Shown: positions 15,711 to 24,815, counted from the stretch's first letter. The stretch: 42,042 nt of DNA from Lacunisphaera sp. (GCA_029945855.1 JAQSDJ010000090.1:1-42042); one strand, 5' to 3'. Program-made: numbers and translations. Notes: generated from the sequence alone by a model not told the origin.

Positions 15711-17774
15711 ATGCTGACGCAGGGAGACAAAGCGCCCGGTGCAATCGACGTCGTGCCTCTCCCCGTGTCGGTGGAGCAGTTCGCCGGAAGTTGCCCGGTT
15801 TCGGCCGGGCTGGAGTGGCGCGATCAAGGACCGGGTGGGGATCGCGTGCGCGAGGCGAGTGCGAGACTGCTTGCGGGTTGGGAGCGCCGCCTCGGCTGCG
15901 CCTGGACGTTCCGGCCGGGGCGACCACCGAGCCCGGTGCTGGTGGCGTGGGAGAAGGCGGGGGCCGCGATTCCCCTGCTCGGCGAAGATGAATCGTATCG
16001 GCTGGAGATCAGCGCGGCGGGGACGGTGCTGCGGGCGGCGACGGACCTGGGCGCCTTGCGCGGTCTGGCGACGTTGGAACAGTTGCTCGTGGTCGACGGG
16101 GCCGGAGCGTGGCTGCCGGTGGTGAAGATCGCTGACCGGCCGCGCTTTCCCTGGCGCGGGCTGATGGTCGACGTGTGCCGGCACTGGCTGCCACCGGCGG
16201 TGATCCGGCGCACGCTTGATGGCATGGCGCTGGCGAAATTCAACGTGCTGCACCTGCACCTGGCCGACGACCAGGGGTTCCGTTTCGAGAGCCGCACGCA
16301 TCCGCGGCTGCATGAGCGCGGTTCCGACGGGCATTATTTCACGCAGGCGCAGCTCCGTGAAATTGTCGCCGCCGCCGCCGCACGTAGTTTTCGCGTGGTG
16401 CCGGAAATGGACGTGCCGGGACACGCGACGGCCTGGCTGGCCGCCTACCCGGAACTGGCGAGCCAGCCGGGGGCGTATGCGGTCGAGCGCCGCTGGGGCG
16501 TGCATGATGCGGTCCTTGATCCCACGAACGAGAAAGTCTACGGGTTGCTGGCAGATCTTTTCGCCGAGCTGGCGGACGTGTTCCCGGATCCGTTCGTCCA
16601 TATCGGCGGGGACGAGAACAACGGCAAACACTGGGGGGAGAACGCGGACATCCAGAAATTCATGGTCACGTCCGGGCTCGCCGATCACCCGGCCTTGCAG
16701 GCATGGCTCAACCGTCGGGTGCAACGGCTGCTGGTGGGGCACGGCAAGCAGATGGTGGGCTGGGACGAGGTGCTGCACCCCGATCTGCCGCGCGACACGG
16801 TCATCCAATCATGGCGAGGCGCGGATTCCCTGGCGGAGGCGGCGCGGCGCGGGTTCCGGGGGATGTTGTCGAGCGGCTACTACCTCGACCACTGTCACCC
16901 GGCGGCATGGCATTACGGCAAGGATCCGCTGCCGGCCGATGACGTGCTCACGGAAGAAGAGCGGGCGCGCGTGCTCGGCGGTGAAGCGGCGGTCTGGACC
17001 GAATGGATCAGCGAGGAAATGTTTGATGGGCGCACCTGGCCGCGGGCGGCGGCGGTCGCCGAGCGGCTGTGGTCGCCGCGAGCGGTGACCGACACGGCGG
17101 ACCTGGAGCGCCGACTGGCGGTGTTGAGTGAGCGCCTGGCCGAGCATGGTCTGCAACATGAGCAGAACGAGGGCCGGATGATCCGGCGCCTTGCCCAAGG
17201 CGATCCGGCGCGGGCGGCGATACTCGGGATCTTTGCCAGTGCGCTCGCCCCCATCGCGAACTACCGGCGGTCCCGGCTGCAAGTCGGGCACACGCAGGCC
17301 ACCCAGCTGACCGGGTTGGAGGATGCGGTGCGGCCGGACGGCGCTGGCCCGCAACGGTTCGCCCGTGAGGTCGAGGAGTGGTTGCGCGATGGCCAGGCGG
17401 ATGCGGCGCAGGCGCTGGCAGGGCAGTTGCGACTCTGGCGCGGGGCGGCGGCGCAGCTGATCACGACCGAGCACGGGACGCTGGCGGTCGCTCTGGCCGA
17501 TGCCTGCGATGTCGGCCTGGAGGCGTTGTCGTATCCGGACGGGGCGGCGGCCGTGGCGGCGGATTGGGCCGCCGAGGCGATGGACCGGTTGGCCGGGGCG
17601 GCCGCCGTGCGCGCGCCGATGGACATCGCCATCCTCGTCCCGCTGCACCGATTGGTGGCCGCGACGCAAATCGGACGGGGGCCGGAGGAGGGGTTCGCAG
17701 GATGGCGGCGGCGCGTGGAAGATGCGGCAAACCTCACGGATCTCGTGCAGCGCAATCTGCCGCCCCGCGGATAG
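15711..17774 (+). CDS. GH20 beta-N-acetylhexosaminidase, no signal peptide
   Basis: A 687-residue enzyme. The N-terminal GH20b domain spans about 10-140 (VVPLPVSVEQF). The catalytic barrel starts DRPRFPWRGLMVDVCRHW and includes HLHLADDQGFR. The catalytic pair is Asp301-Glu302 in HIGGDENNGKHW: Asp polarises the substrate N-acetyl group and Glu is the acid. The RVVPEMDVPGHA strand and Trp residues near WTEW match the substrate pocket. About 170 C-terminal residues form a helical extension, longer than usual. It releases terminal GlcNAc or GalNAc. A stop codon lies two codons before the ATG in the same frame, so no hidden signal peptide is possible and the enzyme is probably cytoplasmic. A good GGATGAGG ribosome binding site precedes the ATG. 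Its stop lies 2 bases from that of the convergent AraC gene. Confidence 0.93.
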   Translation: MLTQGDKAPGAIDVVPLPVSVEQFAGSCPVSAGLEWRDQGPGGDRVREASARLLAGWERRLGCAWTFRPGRPPSPVLVAWEKAGAAIPLLGEDESYRLEISAAGTVLRAATDLGALRGLATLEQLLVVDGAGAWLPVVKIADRPRFPWRGLMVDVCRHWLPPAVIRRTLDGMALAKFNVLHLHLADDQGFRFESRTHPRLHERGSDGHYFTQAQLREIVAAAAARSFRVVPEMDVPGHATAWLAAYPELASQPGAYAVERRWGVHDAVLDPTNEKVYGLLADLFAELADVFPDPFVHIGGDENNGKHWGENADIQKFMVTSGLADHPALQAWLNRRVQRLLVGHGKQMVGWDEVLHPDLPRDTVIQSWRGADSLAEAARRGFRGMLSSGYYLDHCHPAAWHYGKDPLPADDVLTEEERARVLGGEAAVWTEWISEEMFDGRTWPRAAAVAERLWSPRAVTDTADLERRLAVLSERLAEHGLQHEQNEGRMIRRLAQGDPARAAILGIFASALAPIANYRRSRLQVGHTQATQLTGLEDAVRPDGAGPQRFAREVEEWLRDGQADAAQALAGQLRLWRGAAAQLITTEHGTLAVALADACDVGLEALSYPDGAAAVAADWAAEAMDRLAGAAAVRAPMDIAILVPLHRLVAATQIGRGPEEGFAGWRRRVEDAANLTDLVQRNLPPRG

Positions 17775-17776
17775 AG

Positions 17777-18718
17777 TCAGCGCCGCTTGACCGGGGTTTC
17801 GCGGAGTTTGTCGCGGTATTGCGTCGGCGTGCTCATGAGGTGCTGGCGGAACAGCCGGCAGAAATAACCCACGTCGGTGTAACCGAGGCTGTAGGCGATG
17901 TGTTTCACCGAGTGCTCGGTGGCCGCGAGGAGTCCCTGGGCGGCCTGGAGCTTGCGCTCGAGGATGAACTGCCCGAGCGGCACGCCGTGCTCGCCTTGAA
18001 ACAGCCGGTTGATGTGCCGCACGCTGTAGTGAAAATGGCTGGCGATGTCCTCCAGCTGGATCGGCTGGTGGATGTTCTGCTGGATGAATTCCGCAATGTG
18101 CAGGCTCGAGGTGCGGCTGAATCCATCCGCCTCGGCCGCGGCGGGGTGGGGCGTGGAGGGCAGCGCGCCGGCCACGGTCGCTTCCAGGAAGTGGGCGAAG
18201 TAGAGGTGCAGCCAGGCGTGAAACTTGTCGGCCAGCAATCCGCCGGCGGCGCGCTGGGCGAGTTCGTCGGCCCAAGTGTCGCCCAGGCGCGTGAGCTCGC
18301 GGTTGCGGCGGAAGTGGAACGTGTGGCGGTGCGACAAGTCGTCGAGCGCGCCGACGAGCCGCCGGCCCTCGTCGCCGAGGGGCGTCAGTTTGAGCTGAAA
18401 ACTGCTGATCACGACGGGCGCCTCGACGACATTCCAGCGGTGTTCATAGCCCGGGGCCATGAAGAACAGCTCGCCCGGCCCGAGCGTGTGCGCCTTCGCG
18501 GTGTCGGCATACTCCACGCGTCCCGCCACGAGTTGTGAGAGCTCGAACCAGTCATGCACATGGCTGCCGATGGCGTAGCCGGCGGCGGGGGCGATGCAGT
18601 AATAATAGCGTTGCAGCAGCAGGCGCACGCCCGCGAGCTGCCAGGTGTCCCGGCTCGCGAGCAGGCGGGGCAGCTGCTGGTTGACGCGGGCAAGATTCGC
18701 AAGGTCGGGAGCGGACAT
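17777..18718 (-). CDS. AraC-family transcriptional regulator
   Basis: A 313-residue regulator. The N-terminal cupin sensor (about 35-150) includes GSHVHDWFELSQLVAGRVEY and LGPGELFFMAPGYEHRW. The C-terminal double helix-turn-helix of AraC (about 205-305) contains IQLEDIASHFHYSVRHINRL and the signature IAYSLGYTDVGYFCRLFRQ. Regulators of this type bind a sugar in the cupin and activate catabolic promoters by contacting direct repeats next to the -35 element. It is transcribed divergently from the sialidase-like gene, 128 bases apart, and that gap holds one of the four shared operator sites. It is the only transcription factor in the glycan locus, so it is the best candidate for the regulator of all four promoters (inference). 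Confidence 0.93.
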   Translation of the reverse strand: MSAPDLANLARVNQQLPRLLASRDTWQLAGVRLLLQRYYYCIAPAAGYAIGSHVHDWFELSQLVAGRVEYADTAKAHTLGPGELFFMAPGYEHRWNVVEAPVVISSFQLKLTPLGDEGRRLVGALDDLSHRHTFHFRRNRELTRLGDTWADELAQRAAGGLLADKFHAWLHLYFAHFLEATVAGALPSTPHPAAAEADGFSRTSSLHIAEFIQQNIHQPIQLEDIASHFHYSVRHINRLFQGEHGVPLGQFILERKLQAAQGLLAATEHSVKHIAYSLGYTDVGYFCRLFRQHLMSTPTQYRDKLRETPVKRR

Positions 18719-18768
18719 AACGCGGGGGTTGACCGACCGTGAGGGTTTGCGCCGGCGACGACAAGGCT

Positions 18769-18835
18769 TTGTCCCGCCCGTCTGGCACGATGTCGCGATT
18801 GTCCCATATACGGCGGGCGGGGGTGACGGTATGCT
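18769..18835 (+). promoter_or_regulatory. Regulated promoter of the sialidase-like/MFS operon (shared operator)
   Basis: TGTCCCG (18770), TGTCGCG (18791) and TGTCCCA (18800) are spaced by one or two helical turns. -35 TATACG (18807-18812) and -10 TATGCT (18830-18835) are separated by 17 bases. The -10 element lies at the same distance from the box as in the other three sites. The outermost TGTCCCG is 10 bases further away than at 22140 and 25192, i.e. one extra helical turn. Confidence 0.7.
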
Positions 18836-18846
18836 GGCAAGACCCG

Positions 18847-20718
18847 ATGAATTTTGCTCCTCCTCTCTTTCCTGCTGGGCAACCGGCCGTAAACCCGGCG
18901 GCCGTGGCCCCCACGGCGGCCGCCACCCTAGCGGTGCCGGACGGGCGCCACCTGCGCAATGGCCGGCAGATTCCGTCCGAGCGCTACAGCGATCAGCCGT
19001 ATGTGGTGCGGACGGACGACGGCGCGTGGCTGTGCATCCTGACCACCGGCAGCGGCCATGAAGGGGCGACCGGGCAGCATGTCGTGAGTCACCGCAGTCT
19101 CGACCAAGGCCGGACCTGGACCGAGTCCGCCGAGCTGGAGCCGGCGAGCGGGCCCGAAGCCTCCTATGCCGTGCCGTTGAAAGTGGCGGGCGGCCGGGTC
19201 TATGTGTTCTATAATCACAACACGGACAACCTGCGGGCCGTGCGCGCCGACGATCCCCCTTACCCGGGTGGTTGGTGCGCCCGTGTCGATTCGCTCGGTC
19301 ACTTTGTGTTCAAGTATAGCGATGACCACGGACGCACCTGGTCGGAACGGCGCTTCGTCGTGCCGGTGCGGGAAACCGCGATCGACCGCGCCAATCCCTA
19401 CGGCGGCCGCGTGCGGTTCTTTTGGAATGTTGGCAAGCCGCTGGTCCACGCCGGCGCGGCCTATGTGCCGCTGCACAAGGTCGGCGGTTTCGGCGACGGC
19501 TTCTTCACGCGCAGCGAAGGCTGGCTGTTGCGCAGTGACAATCTGTCCGTGGAGCAAGATCCCGCGAAAATCCGGTGGGAGACCCTGCCCGAGGGCGAGG
19601 TCGGATTGTGCGCGCCGGCCGGGGGCGGGCGGATCGCCGAGGAGCAGAGCATCGTGACGCTCGGCGACGGGACGTTCTATGCGGTCTGGCGGACGGTCGA
19701 CGGCCATCCGGCCACGGCGCGCAGCCGCAACGGTGGGCGCACGTGGACCCCTTCCGCCTACCTGCAGTTTGCCGATGGCCGGCGGATCAAGCATCCGCGC
19801 GCCGCCAACTTCGTCTGGGCGGCCGGGGGTGGACGCTACCTTTACTGGTTCCACAACCACGGCGGACGCGGCTACTCGGACCGGAACCCGGTGTGGATTG
19901 CCGGTGGCATCGAACGGGACACCGCCGAGGGCCGCACGATCGCGTGGAGCGAGCCGGAAATCCTGCTTTACGATGACGACGCCTTCGTGCGCATGAGCTA
20001 TCCGGACCTGATCCAGGAGGACGGCCGGTGGTTCGTGACCGAAACCCAGAAGGAACTCGCGCGGGTGCATGAAGTGGACGGCACGCTGCTGGCCGGCTTG
20101 TGGGCGCAGTTTGGCGAGCCCCTGGTGACGCGCGCCGGTCTCCTCCAGGAGTGGAAAAAATCGTCGGCCACACCGGATGAAGTGGCGGTGGAGCTGCCTG
20201 CGCTGCCGGCGTTCCTGGTTTCCGACGAGGCGGCGGCCGATCTCGGCACCTTGGACAGGCGGGCCGGCCTCAGCCTCGAACTGTGGCTCGAGGTCACAGG
20301 CCCGGTGGAGGGGGGGCGGGTGCTCGCCAGCAACCGCACGGCGGATGGGCGGGGTTTCTCCCTGCGCACGACCAAGACGCAGGGGGTGGAACTGATCGTC
20401 GGCGACGGCCGCGTCGAGAACCGCTGGCGCAGCGATGCCGGGATCCTGGCCGCCGCCGGCCGGCATCATCTCGTCACGACGATCGATGGCGGGCCGAAGA
20501 CGATCACCTTTGTGGCCGACGGCCGCCTGCTCGATGGCGGGGCGGAGCGCCAGTTTGGCTGGGGGCGTTTCAGCCCGCACCTGCGCGAACTCAACGGCCA
20601 GAAGACGCTCACGCTGGCAACCGCCGGGGCGGTGCGCGTGCGGGAGGCGCGGGTCTTCAGCCGGGCGCTGCGCACCTCGGAAGCGGTGTTGAACTATCGG
20701 GCCGGCTCGCTGAACTGA
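18847..20718 (+). CDS. Sialidase-like BNR-repeat protein with C-terminal LamG domain
   Basis: A 623-residue six-bladed propeller. Three Asp-box motifs are present: SLDQGRTW (84-91), SDDHGRTW (158-165) and SRNGGRTW (293-300). AEEQSIVTLGDG (265-276) corresponds to the acidic strand of sialidases. The usual N-terminal RIP motif is not seen (the position reads QPYVV), so true GH33 activity is uncertain. A LamG-like domain fills about 465-620 (LSLELWLEV, VREARVFSRALRTSEAVL). No signal peptide is visible. The ATG at 18847 lies only 11 bases after the -10 element, so the transcript is probably nearly leaderless. A GTG at 18934 is an alternative start. It is followed by the MFS gene after 13 bases, forming an operon. 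It may be an intracellular glycosidase or a lyase of the BNR superfamily. Confidence 0.78.
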   Translation: MNFAPPLFPAGQPAVNPAAVAPTAAATLAVPDGRHLRNGRQIPSERYSDQPYVVRTDDGAWLCILTTGSGHEGATGQHVVSHRSLDQGRTWTESAELEPASGPEASYAVPLKVAGGRVYVFYNHNTDNLRAVRADDPPYPGGWCARVDSLGHFVFKYSDDHGRTWSERRFVVPVRETAIDRANPYGGRVRFFWNVGKPLVHAGAAYVPLHKVGGFGDGFFTRSEGWLLRSDNLSVEQDPAKIRWETLPEGEVGLCAPAGGGRIAEEQSIVTLGDGTFYAVWRTVDGHPATARSRNGGRTWTPSAYLQFADGRRIKHPRAANFVWAAGGGRYLYWFHNHGGRGYSDRNPVWIAGGIERDTAEGRTIAWSEPEILLYDDDAFVRMSYPDLIQEDGRWFVTETQKELARVHEVDGTLLAGLWAQFGEPLVTRAGLLQEWKKSSATPDEVAVELPALPAFLVSDEAAADLGTLDRRAGLSLELWLEVTGPVEGGRVLASNRTADGRGFSLRTTKTQGVELIVGDGRVENRWRSDAGILAAAGRHHLVTTIDGGPKTITFVADGRLLDGGAERQFGWGRFSPHLRELNGQKTLTLATAGAVRVREARVFSRALRTSEAVLNYRAGSLN

Positions 20719-20731
20719 CGTCTCCCGCCCC

Positions 20732-22048
20732 ATGTCGCCGGCCCCTGCCTCGGACCCGCTCGGAAAACCGCCGGTGACGGCGGCTCCGCCGCGCCACAAT
20801 CCCTGGCCGTTCGTGCTCACGCTCTCGTTTGCGAGCGCGTTTCCGAACGCAGCGAGCTCGAGTCTGGCCGCGTTGTTCTACAAGTCGCTGGGCTATTCGA
20901 ACGAGATCGTGGGTTACACCGGCCTGTTGTTCATCCCCTTTGCCGCGTCATTTCTGTGGGCGCCCTGGGTGGACCGGACCGCGAGCAAGCGGGCGTGGTT
21001 GCTGGGGCTCACCTGGGCGCTGGCCGGAGCCTTCGGCGTGCTGGCGGCGACCATCGAGTGCTGGGGGCCGCTGCTGGGCCTGACCCTGGCCGTGATCACC
21101 TTGATCGCGGTGCTGGGGGCGACGGCGGAGCTGAGCATGAACGGCTATTTTCTGCACGCGCTCGACCAGCAGCAGCAGGCGGCCATCTCGGGATTCCGCA
21201 CGGCGGCGATCAGGGTGGGCGGGATATTTGCGGGCGGGCTGTTGTTGAAGGTGTGCGCCGATTACGGCGCGGCCCGCGGGGATGTGGCGGATGGATGGGT
21301 GTTGTTGTTCGGCGTGCTGGCCGTCGCGTTCGCGGTGTCCGGCGCGTATCACAGCTGGGTGCTGCCGCGACCGGTCACGGACCGGCCGGCGCCGGTGACG
21401 ACGGACGGAGGATCGCACCGGCGGGTCTGGGCGGAGTTTCGCCGGGTGCCCGGCGTGGGCCTCGTGGTCGCGTTCTTCCTCATCTATCGTTTTGGCGAGG
21501 GCCTGCTGGTGCGGATGGTGGGACCGTTCCTCCTCGATCCGCCAGCGAAGGGCGGGATGGGCTATACCGTGGCGGACGTGGCGTTCATGCAGGGCACGGT
21601 GGGGGTGGTCTGCTCAATGGCCGGCGGCATCCTCGGCGGCTGGTTGATCAAGTCCCATGGCTTGCGGCGGATGGCGTTTCCCCTCGCGCTCGCCCTGACG
21701 CTGCCGCACGTGCCCTATGTGTGGCTGGCGTGGTATGGCGGATCGACGCTGATGGTGCAGGCCTGCATCGCGATTGAGGCTTTCGGCTACGGCATGGGAT
21801 TTTCGACGATGTTCATGCTGATGGTGGTGCTGGGACGCGGCGAGTATCGCGCCTCGCTCGCGGCCATCTGCACCGGATTGTGGTCGGTCGGGTGGCTGGT
21901 GCCGATCTTCTTCAGCGGGCTCATTCAGGCGCACGTGGGCTATTTCTGGCTCTTCCTGCTGAGTGTCGTGACCGCCCTGCCCGGCCTGGCCTTGGTGCGC
22001 TTCCTGCCCCTGGCCAAGCTTGAAGCGGGCGCCGCCCGGACTGACTAA
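20732..22048 (+). CDS. MFS transporter, AmpG-like
   Basis: A 438-residue inner-membrane protein with about twelve hydrophobic segments. The first half includes LFIPFAASFLWAPWVDR, matching the AmpG/DHA-type loop between helices 2 and 3. A soluble cytoplasmic loop lies at about 215-240. AmpG-family carriers import anhydro-muropeptides or other GlcNAc-containing sugars by proton symport. In glycan loci they often replace an ABC importer. It is translated right after the sialidase-like gene (13 bases), which suggests that it delivers that enzyme's substrate or product. Its substrate cannot be read from sequence. A weak hairpin without a T-run lies 33 bases after the stop. Confidence 0.85.
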   Translation: MSPAPASDPLGKPPVTAAPPRHNPWPFVLTLSFASAFPNAASSSLAALFYKSLGYSNEIVGYTGLLFIPFAASFLWAPWVDRTASKRAWLLGLTWALAGAFGVLAATIECWGPLLGLTLAVITLIAVLGATAELSMNGYFLHALDQQQQAAISGFRTAAIRVGGIFAGGLLLKVCADYGAARGDVADGWVLLFGVLAVAFAVSGAYHSWVLPRPVTDRPAPVTTDGGSHRRVWAEFRRVPGVGLVVAFFLIYRFGEGLLVRMVGPFLLDPPAKGGMGYTVADVAFMQGTVGVVCSMAGGILGGWLIKSHGLRRMAFPLALALTLPHVPYVWLAWYGGSTLMVQACIAIEAFGYGMGFSTMFMLMVVLGRGEYRASLAAICTGLWSVGWLVPIFFSGLIQAHVGYFWLFLLSVVTALPGLALVRFLPLAKLEAGAARTD

Positions 22049-22080
22049 CGTGATGCGACCGGGCCCCAGTCCTGCAATCT

Positions 22081-22098
22081 GCGGCGGCCTGACGCCGC
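22081..22098 (+). terminator. Possible hairpin after the MFS gene
   Basis: GCGGCG/CGCCGC arms around a 6-base loop, with no T-run. It could slow polymerase before the next promoter at 22131 but is weak evidence for a terminator. Confidence 0.25.
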
Positions 22099-22130
22099 CC
22101 GGAGGGGCGGCTGAGCGCACCCCATCCGGT

Positions 22131-22194
22131 GTCTTGAATGTCCCGCCGTTGTCCGAATCGTCCCGTTTACCCCCGGAGGCGCACGGACTATGGT
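22131..22194 (+). promoter_or_regulatory. Regulated promoter of the lyxose isomerase/beta-helix operon (shared operator)
   Basis: Four phased boxes, TGTCTTG, TGTCCCG, TGTCCGA and CGTCCCG, sit about 10-11 bases apart (22130-22165). -35 TTTACC (22166-22171) and -10 TATGGT (22189-22194) are 17 bases apart. The stretch shares ATGTCCCGCC and the following spacing with the site at 25191. Because the promoter lies inside the longest reading frame, it confirms that translation starts at 22246, not at 22138. Confidence 0.75.
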
Positions 22195-22245
22195 CGGGGC
22201 GCGCCACCGCTGCCGTGGTGCGCTGAAAAATCCCCCTTTTCCTTT

Positions 22246-22980
22246 ATGAACGCTCTTTCCGATCCAGGACCGGCGGTGCTGCCGCCGCACCAGGGACCGC
22301 TCACCCGGTCGCTGATCAACCACTGCATCCGCACCGCCATACAGGTGTTCGCCGCCCGGCACCTGCATCTGCCGCCCTTTGCCTTTTGGACCGTCGACGA
22401 CTGGCAGACCAAAGGCCACGAGGCCGATGAAATCCGCGACTGCATGCTGGGCTGGGATGTGACGGATTTTGGCAGCGGCGATTTTCCCCGGATCGGCCGC
22501 ACGCTGTTCACCCTGCGGAACGGGCGCCTGGGCGATGTGAACTATCCCAAGGGTTATGCGGAAAAGTATATCCTCGATCCCGAGGGCCAGCGAGCGCCAG
22601 CGCATTTCCACCGCTCGAAGAGGGAGGACATCATCAATCGGGGCGGCGGGAACATCCTGATCCAACTCACCCGGACGACGCCGGAGAACGGCTGGAGCGA
22701 GGAGCCCTTCACCGTGCAGGTCGACGGCGAGCAGTGGGCGCTGCAGCCCCGCGGCATCGTGCGCCTGCGCCCGGGCCAGAGCCTCACGATCCCGCCGCGC
22801 ACCATCCACCAGTTCTGGGGGGAGGAAGGCTCGGGCTGGACCGTGAGCGGCGAAGTCTCCAGCGTGTGCGACGATCACGCCGACAATTTCTTCTTTGCGG
22901 ACCTGCAGCGTTTTCCGCGACTGATCGAGGACGAACCCCGCCAGTATTACCTCTGCCACGAATATCCCCGCGTCCCATGA
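22246..22980 (+). CDS. D-lyxose isomerase family cupin
   Basis: A 244-residue cupin. The D-lyxose ketol-isomerase signature HFHRSKREDIINRGGG gives metal ligands His120, His122 and Glu127, with a fourth at His188 (PPRTIHQFWG). VSSVCDDHADNFF near the end is also conserved in the family. Characterised members interconvert D-lyxose and D-xylulose and are usually also active on D-mannose. No pentose pathway genes are present here, so the physiological substrate may be a hexose such as mannose. The ATG at 22246 follows the mapped promoter. Its TGA overlaps the ATG of the next gene (ATGA), so the two are translationally coupled. Confidence 0.85.
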   Translation: MNALSDPGPAVLPPHQGPLTRSLINHCIRTAIQVFAARHLHLPPFAFWTVDDWQTKGHEADEIRDCMLGWDVTDFGSGDFPRIGRTLFTLRNGRLGDVNYPKGYAEKYILDPEGQRAPAHFHRSKREDIINRGGGNILIQLTRTTPENGWSEEPFTVQVDGEQWALQPRGIVRLRPGQSLTIPPRTIHQFWGEEGSGWTVSGEVSSVCDDHADNFFFADLQRFPRLIEDEPRQYYLCHEYPRVP

Positions 22981-24815
22981 TCCCCCTTGCCAAACATGCC
23001 CTGCTGGGCGCGGCGCTGGCCGCCGGCGCCCTGGCCGGCGCGCAGGAAATCTGGCTGGCCCCGAACGGGAACGATGCCGCGGGCACGGGCGCACGCAGCG
23101 CCCCGTGGCGCACGGTCGAGCGGGCCCGCGACCACCTCCGGGCAAGCGGACTGGCGGCGCCCCTGGCCGGGGACATCGTCATCAACCTGCTGCCCGGCAC
23201 GTATCCGGTGGCGCAGCCGATCGCCTTTGGCGTGCAGGATTCGGGCCGCAACGGCCACGCCATCGTCTACCGTTCCGCGGACGGGCCGGGGCGGGCGGAA
23301 CTGACCGGCAACGTGCGCATCACCGGTTGGACCCGCGAGAGCGGTAACGTGTGGAAAGCGCCGCTGCCCGGCGGGCGGCTCATCCGCACCCTCTATGAAA
23401 ACGGCCGGCGGGCCTGGCCGGCGCGCACGCCGAATCACGTGCCCAGTGACCGGTATCCCGGCTACAAGGGACCCTATCTGCTCTCGGAGAACGGGGGCGA
23501 GCGTTCCCTCGTCTACCAGGCGGGCGATCTCGACCCCGCGGCGTGGCAGCCGGCGCCGCAGGCCGAACTGCGCTGGTGGGGGCACCAGGGCAAATACAAC
23601 TGGGGCACGTTCGTGTGCCCGATCGAGTCCATCGATCCGGCGACGCGCACGATCGTGTTTCCGAAGCAGGACAGCCGCGCGGCCGCCGGCGAACGATATT
23701 ACGTGGAGGGCTACCGCGAGCTGCTCGACGCGCCCGGTGAGTTTCACGCCGACGCCGCAGCCGGGGTGCTTTATTATTGGCCGCGGGACGGCGACGCCCC
23801 GGGGCAGAGGATAGAGGCGCCCCAGATCGGCGCACTGCTGTGCATCGAGGGCGCGGGCGTGGGCGAGGTCGTGCATGATCTCAAATTCGAGGGCCTCGCG
23901 CTGAGCGGCACCGATTATACCGGACAGAGCGTCAAGCTCGTGGGCGAGCCGCGCGCGGCGGCGTTCCTGCGCCATGCCAGCCGCATCGAGTTCCGTGATT
24001 GTCATTTCTACAACCTGGGCAATCTCGCGATCCGGATGATCGACGACGGGGTGAACAATACCGTCACCGGCTGTTGGATCGAGCGCACGGGTGAGGGCGG
24101 CATCCAGATCTACAACAGCCTCCTGCGGGCGGCCCATCCCGAGGGCCGCAGCAGCGGTCACCGGGTGACCAACAACCGGATCCATGATTTCCATGAAGTG
24201 AGGACCAGCACGCATTGGTGTGCGGTGCAGCTGTTCGCCGTCAGCGAGAGCGAGGTCTCCCATTGCGAAATCTACAACTCCGGCCGCTACGCCATCAGCC
24301 TGCGGGGACATTATTCCACGGAGGAGAAGACGAATCCCGACAACGGCCTGCACTTCGCCCGGGGCAACCGCTTCCATCACCTGCGCGCCTGGCGCTGCGG
24401 GGGTGACAGTGGGGACATGGGGGTGCTGCACGCCGCGCATCTCAACCCGACCGGCCAAGATAACATCAATTATTGGAACCAGATCGTGGTGTCCGACATC
24501 CGGGCCGATCCCTCGATGAACGACCTCGCGCCCGACGGCATTTTCCTCGATCACCCGCAGTCCTGCCAGAACCAGGATCTGCGAAACATCCGGATCGTCG
24601 GGGTGGCGGGGAAACCCTTTCGCACGAACAGAAATCCCGTGCAAACGCTGGTCAACGTGAGTTGGGAGCCGGGTTTTGATGATCGGGCCATGGAGTATGA
24701 ACAGATTGGATTGGCGTCCGATTTCCCGTCGCAATATCGCGGTGAAAAACCGCCCGCCCTGCCGGCCGTCAGCTCAGTGGCCGGGGCCGCGGCCACACCA
24801 CCGGGCGGTCCATAA
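22977..24815 (+). CDS. Secreted right-handed beta-helix protein (paralogue of 12571-15504)
   Basis: A 612-residue exported protein with signal peptide about 1-22 (KHALLGAALAAGALAGA). The pectate-lyase-like beta-helix begins IWLAPNGNDAAGTGARSAPW. It shares with the gene at 12571-15504 the blocks VYRSADGPG, LYEN-R-WxARxPN, YRELLDAPGEF and YY-P-DGD, and the rungs NTVTGCWIERTGEGGIQIYNSLLR. It ends where the paralogue continues into golvesin and LamG domains. It may be a GH141-like glycosidase. It overlaps the lyxose isomerase gene by 4 bases and so is the second gene of that operon. Confidence 0.85.
   Translation: MIPLAKHALLGAALAAGALAGAQEIWLAPNGNDAAGTGARSAPWRTVERARDHLRASGLAAPLAGDIVINLLPGTYPVAQPIAFGVQDSGRNGHAIVYRSADGPGRAELTGNVRITGWTRESGNVWKAPLPGGRLIRTLYENGRRAWPARTPNHVPSDRYPGYKGPYLLSENGGERSLVYQAGDLDPAAWQPAPQAELRWWGHQGKYNWGTFVCPIESIDPATRTIVFPKQDSRAAAGERYYVEGYRELLDAPGEFHADAAAGVLYYWPRDGDAPGQRIEAPQIGALLCIEGAGVGEVVHDLKFEGLALSGTDYTGQSVKLVGEPRAAAFLRHASRIEFRDCHFYNLGNLAIRMIDDGVNNTVTGCWIERTGEGGIQIYNSLLRAAHPEGRSSGHRVTNNRIHDFHEVRTSTHWCAVQLFAVSESEVSHCEIYNSGRYAISLRGHYSTEEKTNPDNGLHFARGNRFHHLRAWRCGGDSGDMGVLHAAHLNPTGQDNINYWNQIVVSDIRADPSMNDLAPDGIFLDHPQSCQNQDLRNIRIVGVAGKPFRTNRNPVQTLVNVSWEPGFDDRAMEYEQIGLASDFPSQYRGEKPPALPAVSSVAGAAATPPGGP

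Noticed and set aside
16809-18275. Long minus-strand frame across GH20 and AraC genes
   Set aside because: It is an antisense shadow, rich in Arg and Pro, as is usual in high-GC DNA; both real genes have clear domains.
22138-22245. N-terminal extension of the lyxose isomerase frame
   Set aside because: It overlaps the operator, -35 and -10 elements and has no similarity to the family.
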